Below are positions 38,001 to 49,930 of a stretch of DNA of 64,000 nucleotides, piece by piece (position 1 is the first letter of the stretch; each line of letters starts with the position of its first letter). The position numbers were made by a program, and so were the translations under genes. The notes under the pieces were generated by a model, which saw only the letters and a program-made list of their open reading frames with translations, was not told the origin of the DNA and did no database searches. Source of the stretch: Gavia stellata (lineage: Eukaryota; Chordata; Aves; Gaviiformes; Gaviidae). The stretch lies in contig NC_082596.1 in NCBI RefSeq assembly GCF_030936135.1, positions 101,765,383-101,829,382 on the forward strand. The letters are read 5' to 3'.

Positions 38001-41000
38001 AGCACTTCATTGCTAGTTAATCCAATCCTCAAAGTGATCTAAAAAACGGCTCTCCTTCTGCGGAATAAGAGTGCCCTAATGTAAGGCTAGCCTAGAACAG
38101 ATACTGCCAAAAGACATCCCAAGCAGTTTCCTGTACAGACACAAACATATACACAGCATAATTCTGGTAAGGACATAAAAACTTTCTAAAACATTCTAGC
38201 TAGATTATTAGTGAGATTTAGATAGATGGGTATAGCACCACTACGTTGGTAGGATGCTTTCATCCACCTTCTTTTTGAAAACATGTCAGTAAGTGTTCAC
38301 ACTTCATTCTTACCGCATAGATGAGGCTTTAAATACCAGAGTTTGCAAGAGCTCCATTCACAACTGCTCACAGAAACATTTGGCATTTCAATGCAGAGAA
38401 GCAGTAGGCAAACAGGGCTAGAGGACTTTCAGAGGTTCAGGGCACTGATACGGATGTATTGAGCTTTACAGGACAGTATCCGGAGCAAGCATCCCTGCTT
38501 TGAAGCAGCATCTCTGTTTTTACGTATCTACCTCAAGGGGCTACGTGTGCCTTTCCAGACGCTCCCTGACATCTGTCATTGGTAGAAGATGTCTCCACCT
38601 CCTGTGGGCCACTCAGCAACAGGTTCATTAAGAGGCTGCCAATGAATAGATTCCCTGAAGCCACTGGAGCTTGCAGCAGAGAGGCCATCTTCCAGCACCC
38701 AAGTGCAGGCAGCTGTGTGCCTTAACACAGCCAGCTATACCCTATACTTGCTTGGGTAACTGCGATACGTGATGTTGCTGGCTCCTACTAACACGGGCAA
38801 TCTGTTCTGCAGCAGCACCCCCTTATCAGAAATTAATGACCTCGACAGAAATAACTGCCTGGGGTGGGAAGGGGAAGCACAAAGGAGTTGTCTCTGAGTC
38901 TTCACTTGGGGCTTTTGCGTACCTCTTAGAGATGAATGGCACATTCAGAAAGGCATGTGCCAAGCAGCTTCTGACTTTTGATTCAGACGTACTCAGGGGA
39001 AAGTAGTCTCCACTGGAGAGTCAAGGATTTGAGCCATGAAGATTTCTTAAAGACCCTGCTTTTAGGCAAAGCATAGAACTGCTCTTTACACCACATCTAA
39101 AGAAGCATTCACAAATTGTTCTAAAGGCACTCTCTCCCCCGGTTTTCCCAATATTCTGGGAAAATAAGCCCACATTAAAAGCAGAATGATGAAAGGTATC
39201 TTTGGGAATCCCATACAACAGGTGCTGGGTAGTTAGATGCTCTGAACTGAAAAAGTGATTCAGAACAGTTTATCACCTTGCCAAATTTGTCCTTTTATAT
39301 TGCTGGGGAGGAATAAATCCCAAATATGATCTACTGGCAACAGCTAAAATGAGGCATGATGGAAGGAGGAAGTAAATACAACCTGTGCTCTCAAGCTGAA
39401 TCTGATCTCTCCTGTTTGTTTTTGGCAAAAAAAGGATCAGTGGGTCTGTGAGGACATGCCTGAACTGGAGAACTCATGGAGAATATCTAGAATTCTTTAT
39501 TCTTCCTATATTAAATAATAATAAAAAACCCCAACAAAAAACCCACAAAAAACCCCTAAAGAAAGTCCTAAACTCAACAGTAGGAGACTACTGAGAGTAA
39601 AAGACCTGGATCAGATGCTTTGCATGAGGAAGACTTACATGACATCCTCCCTCAATTAGGCTTTGTCCTGTATCACTGCAGGCAACTCCTAGACAACACA
39701 GGAGGCATTTGTCTTCACATCATCTTGCCCCACAGCTTGACCCCAGTACAAACGGTATGGTTGTCCACACTGTGGAATTTACAGAGATAGCAAAGTTCTT
39801 GAACATTGCCATGAATCTTGGGAAAACACCCATCATAAGAACATGTTTTCATGAAATTTTGAAGTAAAAAAATATCGTGGTAAACAAGCAAATAAAAAAA
39901 ACACGCCCAGGGTAAATCACAAGAAAATAACCACAACCAAAAGCAGTGAACAGAGAAGGCAATGCTCCAATCTCAGCCAGCAGTTGAGAGGAACTGGAGG
40001 CAGTGAGCTGCCTCAGTAGGATGGATGGCACATACATGGGTAGCATTTACATGTGTACTCTTCATATTGCTAAGGAAAGCAATCAGCTTCTCTTTCAGAC
40101 TTTAGGCTTCCATAAATATGACAACAGTCAATGAAATAGAACAGTCTATCAAAGGGAAAAATCTCACAGACGAAAACCCTAAACTGGTAACTCCATAAAG
40201 CACTAACTAAGTAGTTTGCACCACTTTCTGTCTATGGCAGCATGTGTTGAGCTGCTAAAGTGGCTTCCCTCAGGCTACAGAGCAAGTCAGTATAGAAGCC
40301 AGTTACAGGTGGTCCCAATCCCAAAAAGCTACTTGCCCCTGTAAAAATCTGCTCTTATAAAGTACTGGGTTTTTTTCTTTCCAGAAATTATATGTATCTA
40401 AATAAGGTACAAGTAGCAATATATGATACTATTGCTAGTCAAAAGAGACAGCTAAGGAAGCAACAGAATAAGCACTATGATATTTAAACGGGACATACTG
40501 TTTCAGCAGCACCAACACATTAATATGAAACCACAGCCTCTGAGAGATTACGAAGACTAATATTAGGAGGCTGAAATTTTGAAGAAAAAAAGTAATCAAG
40601 AAATTAGGAAGTTACAGATGTGGCAGAGAAAAAAAACCCCAACCAACAGAAAAAACGATGTGGTTTAAGGCAAATTTCAGAACAAGTTTAAAAAAGACAA
40701 ACCAGTGATGACCTCTGTCAGAGAGTAGGACTTACCAACTGCTATCAACTGCGCCAAAAACAAGGGAGACTTAGTTAGGTACCATAATGCCTGTTGCTAC
40801 ACAAAACCAAGAACAAAGTGTATCACATCTGATACTTTAAATAAAAGTGTGCAGTGGCCTCAGAGAGAATTTTGTAGCTTGTGTAGCTGGCAATGGGAAA
40901 GTAAGATTTATTTGACTATTTGGAGATGGAGGTAGGAGCACATCTTTTCACAGGAGTCATACTGGTGTGATCATAGTTCACGTGTCCACAACCTTTGATA

Positions 41001-44000
41001 AAGCTGGCGGGGGGTGCGGGGAAGACATGAGGGAATCATCTCCATTTGAATTTTGAGCTTGGGAATTGCAATTCCAGTTGGTGCAACTCCAAGTCCAGCA
41101 CTGGAGCCTCAGATGTTCAGCGGGAAGTTCATAAAGCTGTGCTCGGACTTACATTTACTAAGAGGTGGTTCATGGGTGAGAGGCTCTGAACATCTTTAGA
41201 TACAGTAGACTCCTAAAATACTGAATTTTGCCTCCGGAAACAATCCATTAAGAATACACAGAGAAGCCAAAAATATCAGAGGAAGTCACTACATAAAAGA
41301 CAGAAGAATTACTATTAAGTAAAGCAAAGATCGTGTACACACAAATAATGGGACTAGTACATAACTAGTCACAATTGTGAGCTCAGTTTTAATTTGGAAA
41401 CCATTTAAAACATGTCACAGATGAGACAAAATGATAGATGAATTACACGACTGGTTGTTTCCTGAAGCCTGACAGGGACCCACCTGTTCAAGTCAGATTC
41501 CGACCACTGAACAAAGAGAATAAAGAAAATAGAAACAGGACAGTATCAGCAAATAGAATTGAAATTTAATTTCTACCAAGATGAATGCTGTGCAATTTTA
41601 GATAAATGTGTTATTTAAAAAGATATTGCATTAAATACTTTTTAGAAAAATAGCACGACACCCTAGTCATAAGGAGAGGGTGTATAAATGGAACTAAACT
41701 TATACAGTAGTTTAATTATTCTCTTCAGGAGGGAGATGTAGCTTCAATTAACTCCACATGGTTAAACAGGTCAATAGGAACTGAGGGGAAAAATAGAATA
41801 TGCTATACTTACAAGAAAATAGGAAGTAAAGAACACTGGGAAGAATACAGGGAGATGCTAAAACAGATAAAGAACGGGTATTAGAAATGCAAAGTAAAAC
41901 TCTAAAGTTCTCATAGTTACAGATGCTAAATACAAATTATTTTTCCAGTGATTAAAAAAAAAAAATATGAGAGGGGAGAATTAGACCAAAAATAAGAGTG
42001 AAATGTAGTGTAAGTTACAAAGTCAATTAAAATATTAGTGGGGAAACCAGCATGCCATAAGAAACCAGAAAAGATTTATAATGACTATGAATAGATTGTA
42101 CATTTAACAAATGACAGACTAAAAGGCTTCAACATGGCAAGATTGCTGACTTACAGTAAAAAGATAGACAAATGTGATAGTCTGGATAGGAAATGTATCA
42201 TAGTAAGTGAAATACCTCCGAGACTTGCTTGCTTAAAACTAGCAAATCTGGAAGGCAACTTGAGTAGTAAAAATTGTATTGATGTAGTTTCAGAGAGAGT
42301 TGGAAAAAAACTTGAAAAAAAAGAAGCCTTAAACCACGGCAGTTTATTTCTGTTTATAAACAAGACTGCTCTCAAAGTCATGTTTCAAAAGTGCCCTTCC
42401 AATTAAAACCTACTGGGGACCCAAAGCAATACTTAGGAGAGCCATACTGGATACTGCAGAGAAATATAATCTTACAAGACTTCACTCATTACTTGCCATA
42501 TATTTTACCAATATTTTGCAGTTTCATATCATTACAAACCATGCATCAGAAGCCTCCGTATCATGTATACTTACATCTAATGTAAATGTCAGGATTTTAA
42601 AAATAGCATCTCAACACAGGAGCAACCCTATTTTGCTCAGCATCGAAGCTGTATACATAGAATTATTTTTAGTGATATAAAGTTGGAAATACATTGAAAA
42701 GTAGAAGTTTTCTATCTAAAACTAATTTTACTTTATAAGATACTTAAACATTAACATTTCTTTTAATGTCAAGAAGTGGAAGTTAGTAACAACAAATATT
42801 TCAGGTTTATTGTATAAGAATGGTAACATTCTCTGTCATTGGGAACTAAACTCTGCATCTCCATTTGGTCTCCGAATATGGTGCCATATCACTAGTACAG
42901 TGCCATAAGGTCAACAGTTAATGGAAACAAAGAATCGCTTATAGTTTTCTATTCTGTTATTATCTATACATTAACATATTGGCAATTTACAAATCCAAAC
43001 ACCTTGTCAATTTTTAATTACTACAGTAGCTGACTTTTCCAGTATAGCTACATCACAGAAGATACCACACCATCAGATATTTTCTCCTAGAGCACAGTTA
43101 AAATACTACGGAGACCTCAAAGGAATGTATCTTCAAGGTGTTCTTTTGAATCATTATAATTAACAAAAGTGCTGCAGTGGGCTCACCTTACTTTTTCATT
43201 AATTCTTAAAACCAAATTATATGCTTAATGAAATTTCTAAAAGAACGAATGTGGTGTTTAAAAAAAAAAAAGCTAACTTTTTCCTTTTTTTTTTTGCTTT
43301 CTTTTAAACCAGACAAGAGACTACAAGCAAGAAGCAGCACAATCATATGCTGGCTCAGAGCAGACCAACACTGCAAACGTCTTAACCAAGTTCACCCCTA
43401 CTACAAGGAGGAAGTCTGCCACACATCTGTCCTTGGGGTCGATTGCTCTTGCCAGGAGACTGGCACTTCATTTAGCTGGCAAGTTCAGGAAAATCAGCCA
43501 AGGACCTTCCGTGAACCTCACCATACCCCCGTGATCTGGGCAAGCAGCACATACTGAATTAGTTATCAGTACTTAAGTAGCAATCTAGTTAACATAACAT
43601 GAAAATTAAGATTTGTTTCCCTTCACTGCTCTGTTTCTTCCCTGTGTAGTCTGCCAGACCAGAAACAAGTCATTCACCACAGGTATTTCTGTCTAACCCA
43701 GAAACAGGGCAGCTGGGTTCCTTAGTACCTTCCCTCCCACCACTGATACATCTGCTGAACAATTCCACAATTAACTTCCAAAGTTAAACCAAATTCCAGT
43801 TTAAAACTATTTACCATCATCAGTGATTTTACTCTGTTTCACTTTCCTTTCCCTTCCCAGTCTTAAGTAAGACAACCGGAATCCTAAACCAAGTTTACGA
43901 AAAACATTATATATAGTTCAACTACAGCAGAATATCCAGGAAAAAGTATTAGTGTTTTCCTACTCTGGGCTCATTATTTAGACAAAAATATCAACTTACG

Positions 44001-47000
44001 ACTAAGTAGCAAGAAATGAGTAATAAACTGACATAAACAAATGAAGACATGCAAAAAAACCCACAAACCCGGACAATTTAACAGCAGGAGCAAGCTGAAC
44101 ATTTTTGCAGGGTGCATTGGGTTACCCTTCAGCTTGATCGGTTCCTAAGCGCTGCTGCTGACCAAGCAGGGGGCAAGAATGTGTGGGAAGGGGGTGGTGG
44201 AAGGAGAGGACAGGATAACTAAGGGTAACATGAAAAGCTCATCTAAAGAGAATGGCAACACGTTTCTCTCAAGTTAAATAATATACTGACTAGCAGATAA
44301 TTATAGAAAAGAGTAGATATTTCCTCATGCAAACCATTTAATTATGAGATCGAGTCCAATATTGCAAAATAAACTCCAACGCTACTAATTTATCCACATA
44401 GGAAACGGGCAGAATTGAAATCATCAGAGAACAGGTATCATTGTAATGCTACATACTCTTTCACGCTCTACAATCTAAAGCATTTAAAAAAACCAACCCC
44501 ACAAAGAGCAACCTACTGTGAATCTACCTTCTAACGTTTATTTATACTGTAGAAAACAGCCTGTGATGTAAACTCTTCAAACTTGCCTAAACAGAAAAAT
44601 CATGAGAAAAACTGTTGCAGGTATCTATCTGCAAGGAAAATACAGCACGCTTCATTGCTGCCATCAATTTGTAGTTTATCAATGCTTACCCAGAAAGCAA
44701 AGAAATAAGAAAAGTTGTCACAGAAAAAAAAATGCCATCAGAAGCGGACAGGATGTCCCGCTGAGACACGAGCTAGAGCGGGAGGTAAAGCCACGCATCC
44801 GCTGAGGCTGCCACAGTCTGCAGTGGGATGAAGCATGAAAAAGGACAGTCAGAGAAGCACAACTATTCATCACCTCCTCTTCACAAACAGGGACTTCCCT
44901 GTCTGCTAGGTCCAGGACTGTCCCTACAGCATGACTTTTGACTATAATAAATTCTAGAGTAAACCGCATGGAATAGGAAAGGAGACTAACGATCAAGCCA
45001 AGGGTCCACAAATTGGTCTAAGTAGCCGCCCCTGGAAAAGGTTGTGACATCTGAGAATTATATTAGCGCAATATGTACTCAAAAAGCTGATTTGGGATTG
45101 TTTACTTGCTGATTTTGTCAGCCTTTTGAAGGACACAGAAAACAGTGCAACTGATACAGTCTTTAAAGCTGTTGGGAAAGTTGTTTTTTCTAAACTAATA
45201 CCTACAGTAAATAGTAGGCTTCATGTCGAAGCACATTCCTTCTACATGCCGTGACGTGTTGCCCATCATTACCAGCCCACGAAACAGCTTTGTTTTCAGT
45301 GAGAGACTCACACCGTGCCACTCTGGGTGGTTCTCTCACAACTGCTCCTTCCAAAGACAAGTCCTTCACTGTGCATCACCCTGTGAATACCAGCCAGCAA
45401 GCAAAGTCTTTCCCTTTCTTTTAGGCTGGTTAAGGTTTAAAACATTAAGGTTTTAAATTTAGAATTTTCCCTTCCTTTTCATCTAGCTTATATATGTTCC
45501 CTGTAACTTATGAAAAATTAATATGATGATGACCAAGAAGTAGGAAGCAATCAAGAGCAGAAATGGGCAAATAATGGATTTTGGCTCAGATGGTGAACTG
45601 GAGACACAACAAAAAACTTAAACAGGTGGTTCTTCTGTTTTCAGATTTACTCCTTCAATGTAACATCTTTCAAACTGTTCTGACCCAAAATAAAAATGCT
45701 GCTTCAAAACAAAGTCAGATGTGTATTTAATAATAATAGGATTCTGCTCTTCCCTGTTCTAAGCTTTGCGTTTGTTACAATTTCTATTGTTAAAAAACTG
45801 TTGCCCATATCCATTCAGGAGTGATATAATTATTGCATTTATTACTAGAGTTAATGCAGTAGTTTTAATTATTTTGCTGTATGAACCTGAATACATATTA
45901 TTCACGTTACTTGTAGCAAAGATAAATAAGAAACATAACAAAGTGTGCAAACACTGATACAGGATTTAACTCACTAGATTCTCCTTGAGGAAGGTTAAAA
46001 TTGAAGCAGAACAAACACTATATCCTACAGGTCGATTTAAAATTAACCATAACTTCACTCCCACATGCGTTTAGCTGAAAGCCAGAAATAATTTCATCTT
46101 AAATTCTAAGCTTGGAAAGATGTTTCCCTTATGTGGTAAAGGGAAACCAATGGCTGGAATTCAGGCCTGTGCTGTTTCAAGATCACTCTTCTAAAAGGGT
46201 CTGTCAGTGATTTCACTCTGCTTTAGTAGCTTAAAAAAACTACGCGTGTCAGTGGTCACAAGGCAATTGGAAACAACAACTTCTCACAATTATTTCCCTT
46301 CCCAAAGCATTGAAGAACAACCCCTCTCCCAGTCAGGATTCCTCTACAAAACCCAAACCATTTGTCCCACATGGGCTCACTAGTGAGCTAGTGCTGATGG
46401 CCCTGTACAGTCATACTACATAACCGGACAAATAACCCTGACCCATAAGCAAAAAAAAAGTGAAATATAGTCCATTTAACATACATACACTGCCCTGTGC
46501 TGCAATTTCACCTTATCATATGCCTTAGAGGTGTCTTTTAATGTTCTGATGCAATAAAATACTTCAACAACAAGTAAATTCAACCCAGATTCTGAGAGCA
46601 AAACAAGATTCCCCCATTTTGTAGTCTCCAAAGGCAAACATGGCTCAACAGAAAACCAAGCATCTCCAGAGACACATGAATTATTTTCACTGAAAATTTC
46701 CCTCGTTAAAACTCTTATTCCCTGCATCCTTGACTAGCTAGGATTACCAAAATCTCTGATGTCTCAAGGGCACCTACAAAAGCAGATAGCATTCTGACTT
46801 TATCACACTACCTAAAAACACCTCCTGCCCCACCCGAGGGCCCTCAGAGAGCCCCTACCTCCATTTCGCAGTCCCTTGCTCGTACCCCTGCACAGTGACA
46901 CAACAGCTACCAGCCTTTCTACTACCTGGGACCTTCTTTAACCCCAGAGCTACAGGTGTTCCCCAGTGAGCCTGATGGATTCCCCTGCATGTGAAAACCA

Positions 47001-47044
47001 TTTGACTGAATCAACAGCAGCATCTGCAGAGCAGTCTGGGGGGA
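35051..47044 (-). other. CDYL intron sequence
   Basis: Twelve kb of AT-rich intron. Only minor structure is seen: a 14-bp tandem duplication (AGAGATAGTTACAT twice) at 36203-36230, and an exon-like open block at 43317-43557. No supported gene. Confidence 0.6.
36203..36230. repeat. 14-bp tandem duplication
   Basis: AGAGATAGTTACAT occurs twice head to tail. Confidence 0.8.
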
Positions 47045-47103
47045 GAAGGACAGATTAGATGACAAAGGTCTCTTCCAGCCCTATTTCCTAGTCTTTTGTG
47101 ATG
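47045..47103 (+). mobile_element. Degraded CR1 3' end
   Basis: AGATTAGATGACAAAGGTCT followed by CTTCCAGCCCTA and TTTTGTGATG matches the typical last 60 bp of old CR1 copies. Confidence 0.5.
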
Positions 47104-48179
47104 CGTATGTGATCACGCTATGTAGCATTTATGCCTTTTTGTCCTGACCTAAAGGCAGTTGCTTTTCAACAAGCTGGAATACAAAGAAAAGGTACCTGGA
47201 CCGATGGTATCAGGTGCTGATTAGCAAACTATGGACAATGACAATCGGATTCTTAGCTAACTGCTGCTTTCAGTCCCGATGGGGAGCTCTCTGCCTGTGT
47301 CCTTCAATGAACCCTGGGGGGAAAAAATCCTCTTCTGTGGCCATGCCTGAATATTTATCTGGAAAGCCACAACCACAGCTCCAATATCTATCTGTACCTC
47401 CGCCATAAAATTTAGGGTCTCATACTATGTAAGGTCTTTGTGAGAATGTTCCTATAGAGCGCAGTCTCTGTTCTGAACTGATCATTTCTGGCATGACCTC
47501 ACTGATGTGAAAATTACTTCTCTTTTATGCATTATTTGTAAAACACTTTCAAATCAGGAGGCTGGACTCTATGGCTGGGTACAAGAAATTATAACCTTCT
47601 AACAGTTCCAAAATAATGATGAGAAAAATAGCCTGTGGTAAGAGGAAACTTCTAAATGATCAGATTAAAACTGACAATTCCCTTTTCTCCAAGGGTAAGG
47701 AACGCGAACAGTCATTCATCAGGGAAAACTGGTAATCTCCTTGGTTTCAGCACAACCAAACTACTATCTGAATTAAATACGGGTGCTATTATTGGTTAAA
47801 CTTTGTGCAATACCTTTTGGACTGCCTAAGGGAGTTTATGGCCAACTCTAGGAGTCATCCTCTGAGACGACCTTCTGCAATGCTTGGTGTTACGCTAGAA
47901 TTTGGCAGGGTTGCAGCAAGAGAAGTAAAGCCAGTCTGATTCATCTGATATTGTTGGCATTTAAGTGCAGACCATAGTAAAATCCCCTTTCCCCTAATGT
48001 GGGGGAGCCAGGAATATATGATAAAACAATAGCAAGAGTGGACATAAAAAGTTCAAGAGCACCATGTTTCCCTGGCTTACTGCATTTATTGAGAGGGGAT
48101 GACAACAGTTACTTTTTGAGGGTATTTTTTTCCCTTTCTTGGACTTATGGTGGTTTTAAAACTGCCTGTTTTGTCCAGT

Positions 48180-48838
48180 GTTGCCTGCTGTTACTACATC
48201 ACTTCTGAATGCGCTGACGTTACCTGATCATCCAAAGCATCTTGGGGCGGGGGGAAGGCAAAATCGGGTTTTCCATAAGTCTCAGCCAAAGCAGAGCCAG
48301 TTCCCTCTTGAGGGGCTTCAGGTTCCTCCTTTTTTCCCCACTAACTCAAGCAATACTTTGTCAGGGAAACATCACCATGAGCCAAAAGAGCCCTCAGTAG
48401 CTGAACAAGAGTTGCAGGAGGGTCTTCCACCTTGGCGGTGCTTTTGGGCCTCCCCCAGTTTGCAGCTGCTGTCCCAGGCTGGCAAGTCCGAGGTGGGCTC
48501 TCCCCGCCGGGCAGACATGGAAAGGATGCGGCAAGCTCAGGGAGCCACTCTTCTCCAGCGGATCACAGGACTATGTTATAGAAAGGTAGAAAAGGCTGAT
48601 GAAATTTGTCAAGAAGGAAGGGGGCGGGGGGAAAAGGAGTTGCAGCAGAAAGTCTTTAGCTGCATGCCAGCGGAGGCAGCCACAGCTGGCTGCAGTTTGG
48701 TGAGCAGTCCCTTCCCCACCTGGCCTGCTCAGAGAGAGCCTCAGCTGTCCCTGCTCCAGCAGGCACAGCACAAGCCCTCCCACCACAAAAGGAGCCGGTT
48801 ACAAAACTCCCTCCCCTCAAAAAAAAAAGAAAAGGAAG
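48180..48838. other. GC-rich block of unknown origin adjoining the LTR
   Basis: It is clearly more GC-rich than the surrounding intron, with runs such as GGGGCGGGGGGAAGG and CTCCCCGCCGGGCAG. A plus-strand frame starting at 48178 runs open through the block and into the LTR to 48948. I do not recognise the sequence. It is either an extension or internal part of the LTR element, another repeat, or a GC-rich intronic segment. Confidence 0.5.
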
Positions 48839-49930
48839 AAACTGAGAAGCTGCTAGAAGCTTCCCCTATGTCTAACAGAGCCAATGCCAGCCGGCTCCAA
48901 GATGGACCCGCCGCTGGCCAAGGCCAAGCCCGTCAGCGATGGTGGTAGCGCCTCTGGGATAACAGATTTAAGAAAGGCAGAAAAAAATATCCCTGCGCAA
49001 CAGCAGTGGAGAGAGGAGTGAGAGTATATGAGAGAAACAACTTTGCAGACTCCGAGGTCAGTGCAGAAGGAGGAGGAGGAGGTGCTCCAGGTGCCAGAGC
49101 AGAGATTCCCCTGCAGCTGCGGTGAAGACCATGGTGAGGCAGGCTGTCCCCATGCAGCCCATGGAGGTCCATGGAGGAGCAGATATCCATCTGCAGCCTG
49201 TGGAGGACCCCACATCAAAGCAGGTGGATGCCCAAAGGAGGCTGTGAGCCCATGGGAAGCCTGTACTGGCGCAGGCTCCTGGCAGGACCTGTGGATCCGT
49301 GGAGAGAGGAGCCCGCGCTGGAGCAGGTTTGCTGGCAGGACTTGTGACCCCGCGGGGGACCCACGCTGGAGCAGTCTGTTCCTGAAGGACTGCACCCTGT
49401 GGAAGGGACCCACGCTGGAGCAGTTCGTGAAGAACTGTAGCCCGTGGGAAGGACTCACATTAGAGGAGTATGTGGAAGACTGTCTCCCGTGGGAGGGACC
49501 CCACGGTGGAGCAGGGGAAGAGTGTGAGGAGTCCTCCCCCTGAGGAGGAAGGAGCAGCAGGAACAGCATGTGATGAACTGACTTCAACCCCCATTCCCCG
49601 TCCCCCTGTGCTGCTCGGGGGGAGGAGGTAGGGAAAATCAGGAGTGAAGTTAAGCCTGGGAAGAAGGGAGGGGTGGGGGAAAGGTGTTTTTAAGATTTGG
49701 TTTTATTTTTCATTATCCTACTCTGATTTTCATTGGTAATAAATTATTTTTTTTTTCCCCAAGTCAAGTCTGTTTTGCCAGTGATGGTAATCAGTGAACG
49801 ATCTCGCCCTGTCCTTATCTCAACCTATGAGCCTTTCATTATATTTTCTCTCCCCTGTCCAGCTGAGAAGGGGGAGTGATAGAGTGGCTTTGGTGGGCAC
49901 CTGGCATCCAGCCAGGGTCAATCCACCACA
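48839..49930 (+). mobile_element. Endogenous retrovirus LTR, 5'-truncated, solitary
   Basis: The sequence has the character of a long LTR common in bird genomes. A GC-rich part carries CCAAGATGGACCCGCCGCTG and a TATA-like ATTTAAGAAAGG (about 48965). Then come the repeated CACGCTGGAGCAG units, an AATAAA near 49738, a TCTGTTTTGCCAGTGATGG segment, and the end GCCAGGGTCAATCCACCACA at 49930. With AATAAA about 190 bp before the CA end, the sense strand is most likely plus, antisense to CDYL. The start of U3 is not found, so the copy looks 5'-truncated. No gag, pol or env sequence is next to it. Family name not assigned. Confidence 0.8.
49320..49510 (+). repeat. 45-nt tandem units in the LTR
   Basis: Units of about 45 nt are built on CACGCTGGAGCAG...TGGGAAGGGAC. 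In one plus frame they translate as KDCTLWKGPTLEQFV, KNCSPWEGLTLEEYV and EDCLPWEGP. The period is a multiple of three, so open frames persist on both strands. More degenerate units extend to lower coordinates (about 49190-49320). Confidence 0.75.

Noticed and set aside
43317..43557. Open frame after a strong plus-strand acceptor (TTTTTTGCTTTCTTTTAAACCAG)
   Set aside because: No clear donor or partner exon, and composition is not convincingly coding. Treated as intronic.
48853..49587. 244-residue proline/serine-rich minus-strand frame
   Set aside because: It lies in the LTR and its in-phase 45-nt repeat. Translation is repetitive with no recognisable domain.
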